Shown in pieces: positions 6,810-16,428 of a stretch of DNA of 44,722 bases. The notes below the pieces were generated by a model. It saw only the letters and a program-made list of their open reading frames with translations, had not been told where the DNA came from and made no database searches. Numbering within the stretch: position 1 is the stretch's first letter; each line of letters opens with the position of its first letter. The DNA comes from Nitrospinota bacterium (GTDB lineage: Bacteria > Nitrospinota > Nitrospinia > UBA9942): assembly GCA_016194325.1 (NCBI GenBank), contig JACQBS010000104.1:1-44722 (forward strand). Reading direction: 5' to 3'. Both the position numbers and the translations under genes were made by a program.

Positions 6810-8129
6810 ATGAAGAAGAACATAAGCTATTTTCTCATACTCCTGTCATTGCTTTTCCTCCAGATACCATCTTACCCTGAACTTGTTTCAGGGGAAGTTC
6901 GGCATGCCATAGTTTTAAAAGTTGACGGTGTAATAAATCCAGTTTCTGCTGAGTATATTATCAATGGCATAAAAGAGGCATCAATAAGCAATGCAGAGCT
7001 TTTAATCATACAGCTTGATACACCCGGTGGTCTTGACACATCAATGAGGATGATAATAAAAGAGATGATGGCATCAGGTGTTCCGATAGTCGTCTATGTT
7101 TCCCCAAGCGGCTCAAGGGCAGCATCTGCAGGTGCATTTATAACTATTGCAGCCCATATAGCTGCTATGTCACCAGGGACAAATATTGGTGCAGCCCATC
7201 CCGTTAATATGGGGGCGAAGATGGACAGGGAGATGTCAAAAAAAGTTGAAAATGATGCGGCAGCTTATATTGTTTCTCTTGCAAAAAAAAGGGGTAGGAA
7301 TGAGACTTGGGCTGAGAAGGCAGTAAGAAAGAGTGTCTCTATTTCTGAGGATGAGGCTAAGAAGGAGAATGTAATAGATATAGTAAGTGAGAATATAAAT
7401 TTACTCTTAAAAGAGATAAATGGCAGAAAGGTAGAAGTTGAAGGAGGGGCAAAGAGTATAAATACAGAGGGGATAAAATTGAAATATGTTGAGATGAGCC
7501 TAAGGCAGAGGATCCTTGATACACTCTCAAATCCGAATATTGCATATATGCTTATGCTCCTTGGTTTTTATGGACTCTTTTTTGAACTCTCAAACCCCGG
7601 AGCGATATTGCCTGGGATAGTTGGTGCTATTTCACTCATACTGGCATTTTATTCACTACAGGCACTCTCTGTAAATTATGCAGGGTTATTACTAATATTA
7701 CTTAGTATCATCCTATTTATTCTTGAAATAAAGGTGGTTAGTTATGGTGCCCTTACACTTGGCGGGATTATATCTTTAGTCCTTGGCTCAATTATGCTGA
7801 TTGAATCTCCTGCTCCATATATGAAAATCTCCCTGTATCTGATTCTGCCTGCTGCTGCAGGGACTGCAGCCTTTTTCCTGTTTCTGGTAGGTGCAGGTAT
7901 AAAGGTACAGCGGAAAAAACCAACAACTGGAAAGGAGGGACTGGTAGGAGAAGTGGGTATTACTCAATCAGATATAATGGGTTCGGCAGGCTCACCAGGA
8001 GATGGCAAGGTTTTTGTCCACGGTGAATTATGGGATGCCCACAGCAGTGATGAAATCAAAAGCGGGAGTGAAGTTATAGTAACAGGAGTGGAGGGATTGA
8101 AGTTAATAGTAAAAGGCAAAACGGTTTAA
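6810..8129 (+). CDS. nfeD: NfeD family membrane serine protease (ClpP-class)
   Basis: A 439-aa long-form NfeD protein. After a signal or anchor helix (residues 4-20) comes a ClpP/SppA-like protease domain with LDTPGG (70-74) and the catalytic Ser106 in RAASAGAF; Lys145 is a likely dyad partner. Four to five membrane helices follow (about 240-375), then an OB-fold NfeD C-domain (about 382-437). Long NfeD proteins are encoded with a slipin and are thought to act together on membrane proteins or membrane organisation; the slipin gene follows 48 bp on. Residues around PELVSG (23-28) come from a short inverted repeat inserted near the signal-peptide end. The final codons ACG GTT TAA are the first unit of a 9-nt repeat array. 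Confidence 0.93.
   Translation: MKKNISYFLILLSLLFLQIPSYPELVSGEVRHAIVLKVDGVINPVSAEYIINGIKEASISNAELLIIQLDTPGGLDTSMRMIIKEMMASGVPIVVYVSPSGSRAASAGAFITIAAHIAAMSPGTNIGAAHPVNMGAKMDREMSKKVENDAAAYIVSLAKKRGRNETWAEKAVRKSVSISEDEAKKENVIDIVSENINLLLKEINGRKVEVEGGAKSINTEGIKLKYVEMSLRQRILDTLSNPNIAYMLMLLGFYGLFFELSNPGAILPGIVGAISLILAFYSLQALSVNYAGLLLILLSIILFILEIKVVSYGALTLGGIISLVLGSIMLIESPAPYMKISLYLILPAAAGTAAFFLFLVGAGIKVQRKKPTTGKEGLVGEVGITQSDIMGSAGSPGDGKVFVHGELWDAHSSDEIKSGSEVIVTGVEGLKLIVKGKTV
6875..6893. repeat. In-frame inverted repeat (CCCTGAACTTGTTTCAGGG) inside nfeD
   Basis: A 19-bp imperfect palindrome encoding part of PELVSG just after the hydrophobic signal segment. The same core (CTGAACTTG-TTCAG) recurs at 41537-41555, so this is a dispersed short repeat that has entered the reading frame. 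Confidence 0.7.
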
Positions 8130-8165
8130 ACCGGTTAAACTGTTTGAACCGATTAAACGGTTTAT
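8121..8165. repeat. Five 9-nt units, self-complementary (ACGGTTTAA type)
   Basis: Five consecutive 9-nt units, starting ACGGTTTAA, ACCGGTTAA and ending ACGGTTTAT, occupy exactly 45 bp. The array contains overlapping complementary segments. Its first unit supplies the last two codons and stop of nfeD, and it ends 12 nt before the slipin ATG. Confidence 0.85.
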
Positions 8166-8177
8166 AAGGAGGTCAAA

Positions 8178-8933
8178 ATGGGTGGAATACCAATATTTAT
8201 TATAGTCATTGCCTTTTTAATATTGTCAGCGATAAGGGTATTAAAGGAATATGAAAGGGGTGTAATTTTCAGGCTCGGTAGATTTTTAAGTACGAAGGGT
8301 CCTGGATTGATTATTGTATGGCCTGGGATTGATAAAATGGTGAAGGTTAGCTTAAGGTTGATAGCTCTGGATGTCCCACCACAGGATATAATAACAAGAG
8401 ACAATGTATCGGTGAAGGTAAATGCAGTTGTGTATTTCAGGGTCATCAATCCAGAGAAGGCTGTAATTGAGGTTGAAGACTACCTTTACGCAACATCTCA
8501 GTTGTCCCAGACAACATTAAGGAGCATCCTTGGTGCCGCAGATATGGATGAGCTGCTCTCTGCGAGAGATAAGATAAATGCAAATCTTCAGATAATACTT
8601 GATAAACGTACTGACCCGTGGGGTATAAAGGTAACAAATGTGGAGGTAAAGCATGTGGATTTGCCTCAGGAGATGCAGAGGGCGATGGCTAAGCAGGCTG
8701 AGGCAGAGAGGGAGAGGAGGGCAAAGGTGATAAATGCAGAGGGTGAATATCAGGCGGCACAGAAACTAACAGATGCCGCAGCGATAATAGCCACACAGCC
8801 TTCAGCATTACAGCTTAGATACTTACAGACACTCCGTGAGATTGCATCAGAAAATGCCACAACAACCATATTTCCGATTCCAATAGATTTGTTTGAGCCG
8901 TTTTTGAGGATGAGGGAGAAAAAAGCAGATTAA
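8178..8933 (+). CDS. Slipin (stomatin/prohibitin-like SPFH protein)
   Basis: A 251-aa slipin. It has an N-terminal membrane helix (residues 4-20), the family start [12 protein letters not shown], an SPFH domain (about 25-180, with [16 protein letters not shown] and [22 protein letters not shown]), and a C-terminal coiled coil with the [16 protein letters not shown] motif. Slipins form oligomeric rings in the membrane, and the NfeD partner cleaves stomatin C-termini in the archaeal systems studied. A strong AAGGAGGT lies 7 nt before the ATG. Coupling with nfeD is conserved in many bacteria and archaea. Confidence 0.95.
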   Translation: MGGIPIFIIVIAFLILSAIRVLKEYERGVIFRLGRFLSTKGPGLIIVWPGIDKMVKVSLRLIALDVPPQDIITRDNVSVKVNAVVYFRVINPEKAVIEVEDYLYATSQLSQTTLRSILGAADMDELLSARDKINANLQIILDKRTDPWGIKVTNVEVKHVDLPQEMQRAMAKQAEAERERRAKVINAEGEYQAAQKLTDAAAIIATQPSALQLRYLQTLREIASENATTTIFPIPIDLFEPFLRMREKKAD

Positions 8934-8952
8934 AATGCTGTTATGAGTGTCC

Positions 8953-8984
8953 TTGACTTCAGATAAATATTTAAGTTTTATAAT
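8953..8984 (+). promoter_or_regulatory. Candidate promoter of the short peptide gene
   Basis: TTGACT (8953-8958) and a perfect TATAAT (8979-8984) lie upstream of the 26-codon gene. The spacer is 20 nt, longer than ideal, so the -35 assignment is uncertain. It would give a leader of about 55 nt. Confidence 0.4.
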
Positions 8985-9044
8985 CCACTTACCGATAAAT
9001 AAACTGTAATGAGTATGATAACTTAAGAAAAGGAGGTGAGTTTT

Positions 9045-9125
9045 ATGAAGGTAGGTGGAGTTGGAGCGATTCATCCCAGGCCGATAAGACATCCCCGTCC
9101 AGTAAGACATCCGGGTAAAAGATAA
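9045..9125 (+). CDS. 26-aa Pro/Arg/His-repeat peptide, new candidate gene
   Basis: A 26-codon ORF behind one of the strongest ribosome binding sites in the window (AAAAGGAGGTGAG, ending 4 nt before the ATG). The C-terminal 17 residues are HPRPIRHPRPVRHPGKR, two copies of HPRP[IV]R followed by HPGKR, so the peptide is very basic and rich in proline. The segment HPRPIR is identical to the end of the insect peptide drosocin, a ribosome-targeting proline-rich antimicrobial peptide. There is no signal peptide. Possible roles are an intracellular ribosome-acting or arrest peptide, a leader peptide, or a nucleic-acid-binding peptide. Function is unknown. The near-identical ribosome binding site of the secreted KPAEK protein at 9528-9737 supports real translation. 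Confidence 0.55.
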   Translation: MKVGGVGAIHPRPIRHPRPVRHPGKR

Positions 9126-9193
9126 AGGTTGTATAATTTCAGGATTAGCAGAGTTCAGGAGATAATAACCCCTTACTTAATGGAGGAGATGCA

Positions 9194-9397
9194 ATGAAAA
9201 TTGACGGAGCGTCGTTGACAAATGCAGCACAGTCCCAGAATGTAAAGAAACCCTTAAAAGCCATGCCGAATGTAAATGCGGCAACAGCTAAAGATGCCGA
9301 CGGAGATAACGATGTGGAGTCTAAAGAGTCTGCATCACCCCAGAAATCGGAAAGTTCAAAAGGAGGGGTCTCAACTCTGATAGATGTAAAGGCTTAA
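9194..9397 (+). CDS. Small polar hypothetical protein, 67 aa
   Basis: ATG with a good ribosome binding site (TGGAGGAGATGCA). The protein has no signal peptide and is low-complexity and probably disordered. It has an N-terminal MKIDGASLTNAAQSQN, a Lys/Ala/Asn-rich middle, an acidic Ser-rich stretch (GDNDVESKESASPQKSESS) and a C-terminal GGVSTLIDVKA. I do not recognise the family. It lies 68 bp after the 26-codon peptide gene and before a terminator, so the two may share a transcript. Confidence 0.6.
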   Translation: MKIDGASLTNAAQSQNVKKPLKAMPNVNAATAKDADGDNDVESKESASPQKSESSKGGVSTLIDVKA

Positions 9398-9411
9398 CAA
9401 ACTCACTTTGA

Positions 9412-9465
9412 TAGCCGCACCTTTATGGTTGCGTGAATTTTACGCAGGCATAAAGCCTGCGGCTA
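9412..9465. repeat. REP-like imperfect palindrome
   Basis: Outer arms TAGCCGCA and TGCGGCTA enclose further pairing (CTTTATGGTTGCG against CGCAGGCATAAAG), with a loop TGAATTTTAC. The right half alone folds as GCAGGC-ATAAA-GCCTGC (9444-9460). It lies between the stop of the 67-aa gene and its terminator. Confidence 0.75.
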
Positions 9466-9489
9466 CCACATTGCGTAATGAAAGTTTAT

Positions 9490-9521
9490 CCTACCCCCGG
9501 TAATCTGAGGGTAGGTTTTTT
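9490..9521 (+). terminator. Rho-independent terminator
   Basis: Stem CCTACCC (9490-9496) pairs with GGGTAGG (9509-9515), 12-nt loop, then TTTTTT. It ends the plus-strand peptide/hypothetical transcript. The T-run is only on the 3' side, so it is directional. Confidence 0.85.
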
Positions 9522-9527
9522 ATTGCC

Positions 9528-9737
9528 TTACTTCTTTGTCTTTGTTTCTGTTGCCTTTTCAGCTGGTTTTTCTTCAGGCTTTTCGGCTGGCTTCTCAGCC
9601 GGCTTTTCAGCGGGCTTCTCTACCTTCTTTGACTTTTCTACCTTGCTCCTCTTCTTTGCCTCAGCCAGAGAAGGTATAGTTGTCATAGATACTGTGAAAA
9701 GCGAAATAGCGACTAATAGTGTAATAAGTTTTTTCAT
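9528..9737 (-). CDS. Secreted KPAEK-repeat protein, unknown function
   Basis: A 69-aa preprotein. MKKLITLLVAISLFTVSM is a signal peptide, cleaved probably near SLAEA. The mature part is Lys-rich (KKRSKVEKSKKVEKP) followed by four or five 4-residue repeats of the KPAE type and a KATETKTKK tail, a likely extended polycation/polyampholyte. The start at 9737 has the strong AAAGGAGGTGAGACA ribosome binding site; the longer reading from 9788 is rejected. It lies 72 bp downstream of the OB-like secreted protein gene on the same strand, so it may share its sigma54 promoter. The sequence resembles periplasmic or cell-surface spacers, but no family is recognised. Confidence 0.65.
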   Translation of the reverse strand: MKKLITLLVAISLFTVSMTTIPSLAEAKKRSKVEKSKKVEKPAEKPAEKPAEKPEEKPAEKATETKTKK

Positions 9738-9809
9738 TGTCTCACCTCCTTTCATATCAGATTTTTTGCTGACACCGGAAAAAACCATATTGTCTCAAAT
9801 CATCTAAAG

Positions 9810-10133
9810 TTATTTAGCAGCTTTAATATCAAGGGACTTGCAGATATGTTTATCCCCTTCCATTGCATACTTGCAGGCTGCCTTATCGCCAACCTTAACA
9901 TCTGCAAGAGTTTTTGACTCTTTTCCTGATGTAATCTTAGCATCGGCACCAACCTCACAGGTTATATCCCCCTTCTTTGTCTTTAGTGTGAAGGTATTTG
10001 TCTTTGCATCAACTGCGGTTATCTCACCTGAAGCCTGCATGACCTTCATAGGTGACTTCTTGGCAGCAGAGACTAAACCTGCAAAAGAGAAAACTAAAGC
10101 AAAAGCAATCATTAAACTAACTATCTTTTTCAC
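9810..10133 (-). CDS. Secreted small beta-barrel (DUF5666-like) protein
   Basis: A 107-aa preprotein with signal peptide MKKIVSLMIAFALVFSFAGLVSA. The mature domain reads ASGEITAVDAKTNTFTLKTKKGDITCEVGADAKITSGKESKTLADVKVGDKA, a pattern of short strands typical of small periplasmic OB-like domains that share the GxItavD...nTfTvkt signature with DUF5666. Three Cys (in DITCEV, AACKYA and HICKSL) could form a disulfide or bind metal. The start codon is GTG with an AGGGGGTGA ribosome binding site. A sigma54-type promoter lies 34 nt upstream, beside a sigma54-dependent regulator gene, so the gene is probably controlled by that two-component system. The ligand is unknown. Confidence 0.75.
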   Translation of the reverse strand: MKKIVSLMIAFALVFSFAGLVSAAKKSPMKVMQASGEITAVDAKTNTFTLKTKKGDITCEVGADAKITSGKESKTLADVKVGDKAACKYAMEGDKHICKSLDIKAAK

Positions 10134-10166
10134 TATTTTTCACCCCCTTTCTTTCTTTGAATAAAA

Positions 10167-10184
10167 TAGCACTAATCGTGCCAA
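10167..10184 (-). promoter_or_regulatory. Sigma54 (RpoN) promoter
   Basis: Minus-strand TTGGCACGATTAGTGCTA matches the -24/-12 consensus TTGGCACG-N4-TTGC with one mismatch. The invariant GG (10182-10181) and GC (10170-10169) are separated by exactly 10 nt. Transcription would begin near 10158, about 25 nt before the GTG of the secreted protein. Confidence 0.8.
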
Positions 10185-10277
10185 GAATATTAAATTTATG
10201 GAAAAGTTAATTATAATAAGGAGTTAAGAGGTAAGGTTATTAATATATGATGCAGAGGAGAAGCTGTTTTTATCCTA

Positions 10278-10300
10278 TTTGGTATATTGGTATACCATTT
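10278..10300. promoter_or_regulatory. Palindromic candidate activator (enhancer) site
   Basis: TGGTATACCA at 10288-10297 is a perfect 10-bp palindrome, overlapped on the left by a second half-site TTTGGTATA (10278-10286). GGTATA and TATACC also form an inverted repeat (10281-10296). The centre is about 105 nt upstream of the sigma54 promoter, a normal distance for an NtrC-family binding site. Confidence 0.55.
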
Positions 10301-10303
10301 GGG

Positions 10304-11674
10304 TTATGATTCCCTTTTTATGCCAAATTTATTAAGCCTGTATTGGAGTGTCCTGTAACTCATCCCCAGTAGTTGTGCTGACTTTGCTATAACCCAATTT
10401 GATTTTCTCATCGTCTTTAGCAATACCTCTCTCTCAAGCTCTTCAAAGGATATGCCGTCATTTGGGATATCAAAGTCTATCTTTCCTATCTGAATCGGTT
10501 TATTAAAAATTTCAGGAGGAAGCGTGTCCGTTCCTATCACTGCTCCATCAGTAAGCAGGACTGCCCTTTCAATCACAGATTCAAGTTGTCTGACATTTCC
10601 GGGCCAGGAGTAGTTTATGAGAAGATTTAATGCATTGTCTGATATACCATTTATTTTCTTTCCCAATGACTTGTTATATTTACTTATAAAAAAACTGACA
10701 AGCTCAGGGAGGTCGCCCATTCTCTCCCTCAATGGCGGTATTCGGAAGGCTATAACATTCAGCCTGTAGTAGAGGTCTTCCCTGAACCTCCCTTCTTTTA
10801 TCTCGCCTTCAATATTCTTATTTGTTGCAGATATAATTCTGACATCTATCTTGATATTATCTTTTCCTCCAATTCTCCTGATCTCCCTTTCCTGAATTGC
10901 CCTCAAAAGCCTTGCTTGAAGCCCTATACCCATGTCTCCAATCTCATCCAGGAAGAGGGTTCCGCCATTTGCCGACTCAAATAGTCCCATCTTTCTTGTA
11001 GATGCCCCTGTAAATGCCCCCTTTTCATAGCCGAACAATTCGCTCTCAAGGAGTGTCTCAGGGATAGCCGCACAGTTTATATCCATAAAGGGCTTATCCC
11101 TCCGTGGACTGTTATGATGGATTGCCTTTGCTGCCAGCTCTTTTCCTGTCCCGCTCTCTCCGAATATCAGGACAGTGGAATTGCTGTTTGAGACCTTCTT
11201 TATAATTTTCAAGACCTCCTGCATCTTCCCGTCCTTTCCAATGATATTTTCTATTTTGAACCTATCTTCAAGCTGCTCTCGTAAACGGGTGTTTTCGTTC
11301 AATAACTTTGTCTTTTCTACTGCCTTATTTAATACTACGAGCAGTTCATTCCTCTCAAGCGGTTTTGTAAGGTAATCAAATGCCCCTAATTTCATAGCCT
11401 CTACAGCAGAGTCAATGGTGCCGTGGGCTGTCATTATGACAACACTTGTGTTAGGCATCTCCTTCAAGATATTTATAAGGAGGTGGGTGCCGTCACCCCC
11501 TGGCATTTTCAAATCGGTCAGTATTGCATCAAAAACCCCCTCCCCAATAGCCTTTAATGCCTCCCTCTCATTTGAGGCAGTCATAACCTCATAACCCTCC
11601 CCCTGAATGATTGTCTTCAATATCTCCCTTTGTCCCTTCTCATCATCCACAATGAGGATATTACATTCTCTCAT
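10304..11674 (-). CDS. Sigma54-dependent NtrC-family response regulator
   Basis: A 456-aa regulator with three complete domains. The receiver domain (1-120) has acidic pocket DD10-11, phospho-acceptor Asp54 and Lys104. The AAA+ sigma54-interaction domain (about 142-375) has Walker A GESGTGKE (172-179), GAFTGA loop (219-224), Walker [11 protein letters not shown] (237-246) and the arginine-finger segment. A Fis-type helix-turn-helix (about 428-452, [18 protein letters not shown]) ends the protein. Phosphorylation by the adjacent kinase should let it hydrolyse ATP and open sigma54 promoters. Its start overlaps the kinase stop by 4 bp (ATGA), so the pair is translationally coupled. A sigma54 promoter and a palindrome lie just past its 3' end, making the secreted-protein genes its likely targets. 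Confidence 0.95.
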   Translation of the reverse strand: MRECNILIVDDEKGQREILKTIIQGEGYEVMTASNEREALKAIGEGVFDAILTDLKMPGGDGTHLLINILKEMPNTSVVIMTAHGTIDSAVEAMKLGAFDYLTKPLERNELLVVLNKAVEKTKLLNENTRLREQLEDRFKIENIIGKDGKMQEVLKIIKKVSNSNSTVLIFGESGTGKELAAKAIHHNSPRRDKPFMDINCAAIPETLLESELFGYEKGAFTGASTRKMGLFESANGGTLFLDEIGDMGIGLQARLLRAIQEREIRRIGGKDNIKIDVRIISATNKNIEGEIKEGRFREDLYYRLNVIAFRIPPLRERMGDLPELVSFFISKYNKSLGKKINGISDNALNLLINYSWPGNVRQLESVIERAVLLTDGAVIGTDTLPPEIFNKPIQIGKIDFDIPNDGISFEELEREVLLKTMRKSNWVIAKSAQLLGMSYRTLQYRLNKFGIKRES

Positions 11675-13137
11675 CCAACCCCCCTCACAACAGGCAGCTC
11701 TATAGCGGCAATAGTCCCTTTTCCATTTTCGCTTGTTATATTTATGCTTCCCCCATGTTCTTCTACAATTCTTTTTGTCAGGGCAAGTCCCAAACCGATA
11801 CCCGACTCCTTTGTTGTAAAATATGGCTCAAATATCTTAGGGATATTTTCAGCCTCTATTCCTATCCCTGTATCCTTTACCGTTATAGAGGCTCTGCTGC
11901 TTGATACGAAAATATCAATTTCTATTTTACCGCCGTTAGGCATTGCCTGAATGGAATTGATAATCAAATTCATAAAACATGTCTTTATCTGCTGACTGTC
12001 GGCAGGTATTTTTTGTATATCAGAATTGGAATTCATTTGTATTTTTATCCTTTGTTCCGTCAACTTTTCGTCGGCAAGGGCAATTACCTCTTTCATAATA
12101 TCAGTCAGGGATAACATCTGTATCTTTAGTTTGATAGGTTTTCCATAGTTTAAGAAATTATCTACCATACTATTTAACCTTTGAATCTCTTCTTTGATAT
12201 TTGATATTATCCTGTTAAATTCCTCTTTATCCTTTGGGTCGTCTGTAATATATTTAACCCTGAGATGGTCTATACTGAGATTTACAAAATTAAGCGGATT
12301 TCTGATTTCATGTGCTATCCCTGAGGCAAGCTGTCCTATCTTAGAAAGGTGTTCTGCCTTGCGGAGCCTCTCCTCCATCTCCCTCATATTCTTCAGGCTC
12401 TTTACCATCTCATTGAAACTCTTATTGAGCTCTCCTATCTCATCGCGTCCCTTGACCTCCATTATCTCTGTCAGGTCTCCTGATGCAACCTTTTGTACTG
12501 CCTTTACCAATTTGTGAATAGGCTGTGTGTATTTCATGGACAAGAATATGGATACTGCTATCCCAATGACAAAGACAAAACTTGTAGATATAAGCCTTTT
12601 AAGATGATTTGTCCTGAGGAGATTTGCAAAATCATCTAATTTCATAGTGATATGAATATAACCAAGCTGTTCATCGCCTACAACTACCGGAAGGAGGATG
12701 TCATAGTTTCTATATCCCTCTATATTTTTAAGATACTCCTGAACATTACCGCTCGTCTTCACCTTATCCCCTTTTATGTCCAGTGTCTTGCCGATTAAAC
12801 CCGGATTTGAGCTTGCTATAATCTCTTTTTCATTATTCAGTATCGATATATCCCGTATCCCTTTCTTTTTTAGCGTTTCTACATATTCCTTGAGCTTTTC
12901 ATCCGTTATCTCCTCATCTGTCCTTGTCATTTGTTCTACACTTATCTGGATGGCAGCGGAGAGCTCGTCTGTATGCCTCTTTATCTCTGTGATTAGAAAG
13001 CTTTCTGCCCTTGCGTAGAAAAAAAAGAGAAGCCCTATTGATGAGAAGGAGAGAAAAAGCATCATCAGTAAGAGCTTTGTCTTTAAACTCAGATTATTGA
13101 AATATGTAAATGGTGAAATATGTTTCAGGAGAGACAT
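11671..13137 (-). CDS. Membrane sensor histidine kinase
   Basis: A 488-aa kinase. Transmembrane helices at about 21-42 and 181-200 flank a periplasmic sensor region of about 135 residues that looks like a double-wing PAS-like (dCache-type) fold with ILNNEKEIIASSNPGLIGK. A HAMP domain (201-253) is followed by the DHp helix with His276 in ASGIAHEIRNPLN. The catalytic domain has N-box NLIINSIQAMPNG, G1 DTGIGIEAENI, F-box FEPYFTTKESG and G2 GLGLALTKRIVEEHGG. This is the NtrB/ZraS-like class that partners sigma54 regulators. It follows dedA by 3 bp. The signal is unknown; an envelope or metal stress signal is an inference from the secreted targets. Confidence 0.95.
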   Translation of the reverse strand: MSLLKHISPFTYFNNLSLKTKLLLMMLFLSFSSIGLLFFFYARAESFLITEIKRHTDELSAAIQISVEQMTRTDEEITDEKLKEYVETLKKKGIRDISILNNEKEIIASSNPGLIGKTLDIKGDKVKTSGNVQEYLKNIEGYRNYDILLPVVVGDEQLGYIHITMKLDDFANLLRTNHLKRLISTSFVFVIGIAVSIFLSMKYTQPIHKLVKAVQKVASGDLTEIMEVKGRDEIGELNKSFNEMVKSLKNMREMEERLRKAEHLSKIGQLASGIAHEIRNPLNFVNLSIDHLRVKYITDDPKDKEEFNRIISNIKEEIQRLNSMVDNFLNYGKPIKLKIQMLSLTDIMKEVIALADEKLTEQRIKIQMNSNSDIQKIPADSQQIKTCFMNLIINSIQAMPNGGKIEIDIFVSSSRASITVKDTGIGIEAENIPKIFEPYFTTKESGIGLGLALTKRIVEEHGGSINITSENGKGTIAAIELPVVRGVG

Positions 13138-13140
13138 AAT

Positions 13141-13770
13141 CTAAAATGTTATTTTATCCTTCGGCAAGCTCAGGATGCTATCCTTGAAGGATTTAAAATA
13201 TCTGAAAATTAACAGGATAGCAAGTGATAGTAAAAACAAAAAAATTGCCATATGTTCAATCCTTGAAATATCCCTTTTAATAATCTGGAGGCTATTTCCC
13301 CCTGCATAACCTATCCCGACCATCGGGGCAATGGTAAATAGAGAAGAAACTGCATCGGCAGCAATAAATTTTGATATGGACATTTTCAAAATACCTGCAG
13401 CAAGGAATATCTGAACCCTCAAACCCATCAGATGCCTTCCAAAGAAGATTACAATGCTTCCATTTTTATTAAACTTTTTTTCAATTAAAGATAATCTTTC
13501 AGGGGATATTAGACTTTGAATCCTTTTATGGGTAAAAATCATCCTCCCATACTTTTTACCAATAGAATAAAGAGATATATCGGCAAGGATAAGCCCTGAA
13601 TAGACAACTATTAATGCAGGAATTGGTCTTACAATGCCATGAGAAATCAGAAATCCACATGATATAAGTGTTGCATCCTCAGGAAATGGAATGCCGATTC
13701 CGCCAAGGATAAGAAGTATAAATAATCCTATATATGGAAAGTGATCAACAAACCCTGAAATATCCAGCAT
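13141..13770 (-). CDS. DedA family membrane protein
   Basis: A DedA/VTT-domain protein of 209 aa with several membrane helices. It has the hallmark GGIGIPFPEDATLISCGFL near the N-terminus and the FFGRHLMGLRVQIFLAAGI segment with the conserved Arg. DedA proteins act as lipid scramblases/flippases, some for undecaprenyl phosphate, which would suit a polysaccharide cluster. The start is uncertain: ATG 13770 begins 14 nt after the kdsA stop but its best ribosome binding site (GGGAGGT) is 19 nt away, while an in-frame ATG at 13800 would overlap kdsA. The C-terminal DSILSLPKDK is encoded by a short dispersed repeat. Confidence 0.88.
   Translation of the reverse strand: MLDISGFVDHFPYIGLFILLILGGIGIPFPEDATLISCGFLISHGIVRPIPALIVVYSGLILADISLYSIGKKYGRMIFTHKRIQSLISPERLSLIEKKFNKNGSIVIFFGRHLMGLRVQIFLAAGILKMSISKFIAADAVSSLFTIAPMVGIGYAGGNSLQIIKRDISRIEHMAIFLFLLSLAILLIFRYFKSFKDSILSLPKDKITF
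13157..13177. repeat. Short dispersed repeat in the dedA 3' end
   Basis: ATCCTTCGGCAAGCTCAGGA is an imperfect hairpin (TCCT paired with AGGA) that encodes SILSLPKD in the DedA tail. It is of the same general kind as the CCTGAACTTG repeat inside nfeD. I recognise this sequence type as a widely dispersed one in draft genomes, but cannot confirm copy number here. Confidence 0.5.
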
Positions 13771-13783
13771 TTGATTTCTTACT

Positions 13784-14617
13784 TTATTTACCTCCCACAT
13801 CTGCTTTAACAATTCTGTCAATCTCCTTTACCTGCATTAAAAGGGGAGGGAGATTATCCATCTTAAGCATATTGGGACCATCACAGGGCGCTTTATCAGG
13901 GTCGGGATGGACCTCCATAAAGATTCCATCACAGCCTGTTGCTACAGCAGACCGTGTAATATGCGGAACAAATTCCCTCTGTCCACCCGAAGATTTACCA
14001 GCACCACCAGGGAGTTGGAGAGAATGGGTGGCATCAAAGATTACAGGGTAGCCGAAGCCTCTCATTATTGGTAATGCCCTCATATCTGCTACCAGATTAT
14101 TATATCCAAAGCTGACACCCCTCTCTGTAATCAGTATTTTTTTATTTTTAGTAGATTCAATCTTTGTAATTATATTTTTCACATCCCACGGTGCAAGGAA
14201 CTGCCCCTTTTTTACATTTACAACCCTGCCTGTCTTAGCTGCCTTGATTATCATATCGGTCTGACGGCTCAAGAAGGCTGGTATCTGTATTATATCAAGC
14301 ACCTCAGCCGCCTCATCAATCTCTTCTTCCTTATGAATATCAGAGAGGACAGGGATATTAAATTCATCTTTTACCGTTTTCAGTATCTTTAATCCATCTT
14401 TCAAGCCAGGTCCGCGGAATGATTTGACAGAAGTCCTGTTTGCCTTGTCATAGGATGATTTATAGATTAAGGGGATATTAATCTCCTCACAAATATCTTT
14501 AAGTATTTCCGCTGTATTAAGGGCGGATTTTTCACTCTCTATTACACAGGGACCTGCAATTAAAATGATGGGGTTTTCTCCCCCTATTTTGACTTTGCCT
14601 GCAATAATTTCTTTCAT
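13784..14617 (-). CDS. kdsA: 3-deoxy-D-manno-octulosonate 8-phosphate synthase
   Basis: Condenses phosphoenolpyruvate with arabinose 5-phosphate to Kdo-8-phosphate, the precursor of the inner-core sugar Kdo. The 277-aa TIM-barrel protein has IAGPCVIESE, SSYDKANRTS, DIHKEEE, the FDATHSLQLPGG motif and the C-terminal DGPNMLK. Cys24 in GPCVIES marks the metal-dependent class; the metal-independent class has Asn at this place. I place the start at ATG 14617. The longer GTG start at 14635 lies inside the GCCAC palindrome and adds six repeat-encoded residues. It works with pyrG and kdsB just upstream. Confidence 0.95.
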   Translation of the reverse strand: MKEIIAGKVKIGGENPIILIAGPCVIESEKSALNTAEILKDICEEINIPLIYKSSYDKANRTSVKSFRGPGLKDGLKILKTVKDEFNIPVLSDIHKEEEIDEAAEVLDIIQIPAFLSRQTDMIIKAAKTGRVVNVKKGQFLAPWDVKNIITKIESTKNKKILITERGVSFGYNNLVADMRALPIMRGFGYPVIFDATHSLQLPGGAGKSSGGQREFVPHITRSAVATGCDGIFMEVHPDPDKAPCDGPNMLKMDNLPPLLMQVKEIDRIVKADVGGK

Positions 14618-14630
14618 AACCTTAGAATAC

Positions 14631-16410
<1,780 letters not shown>

Positions 16411-16428
16411 TGAAATTAAGTTTTTTGT

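Noticed and set aside
9478..9807. 109-aa plus-strand reading frame with SAGFS repeats
   Set aside because: It is the antisense of the KPAEK-repeat secreted protein gene, begins inside a terminator and has no ribosome binding site; the repeats are just the reverse of the real gene.
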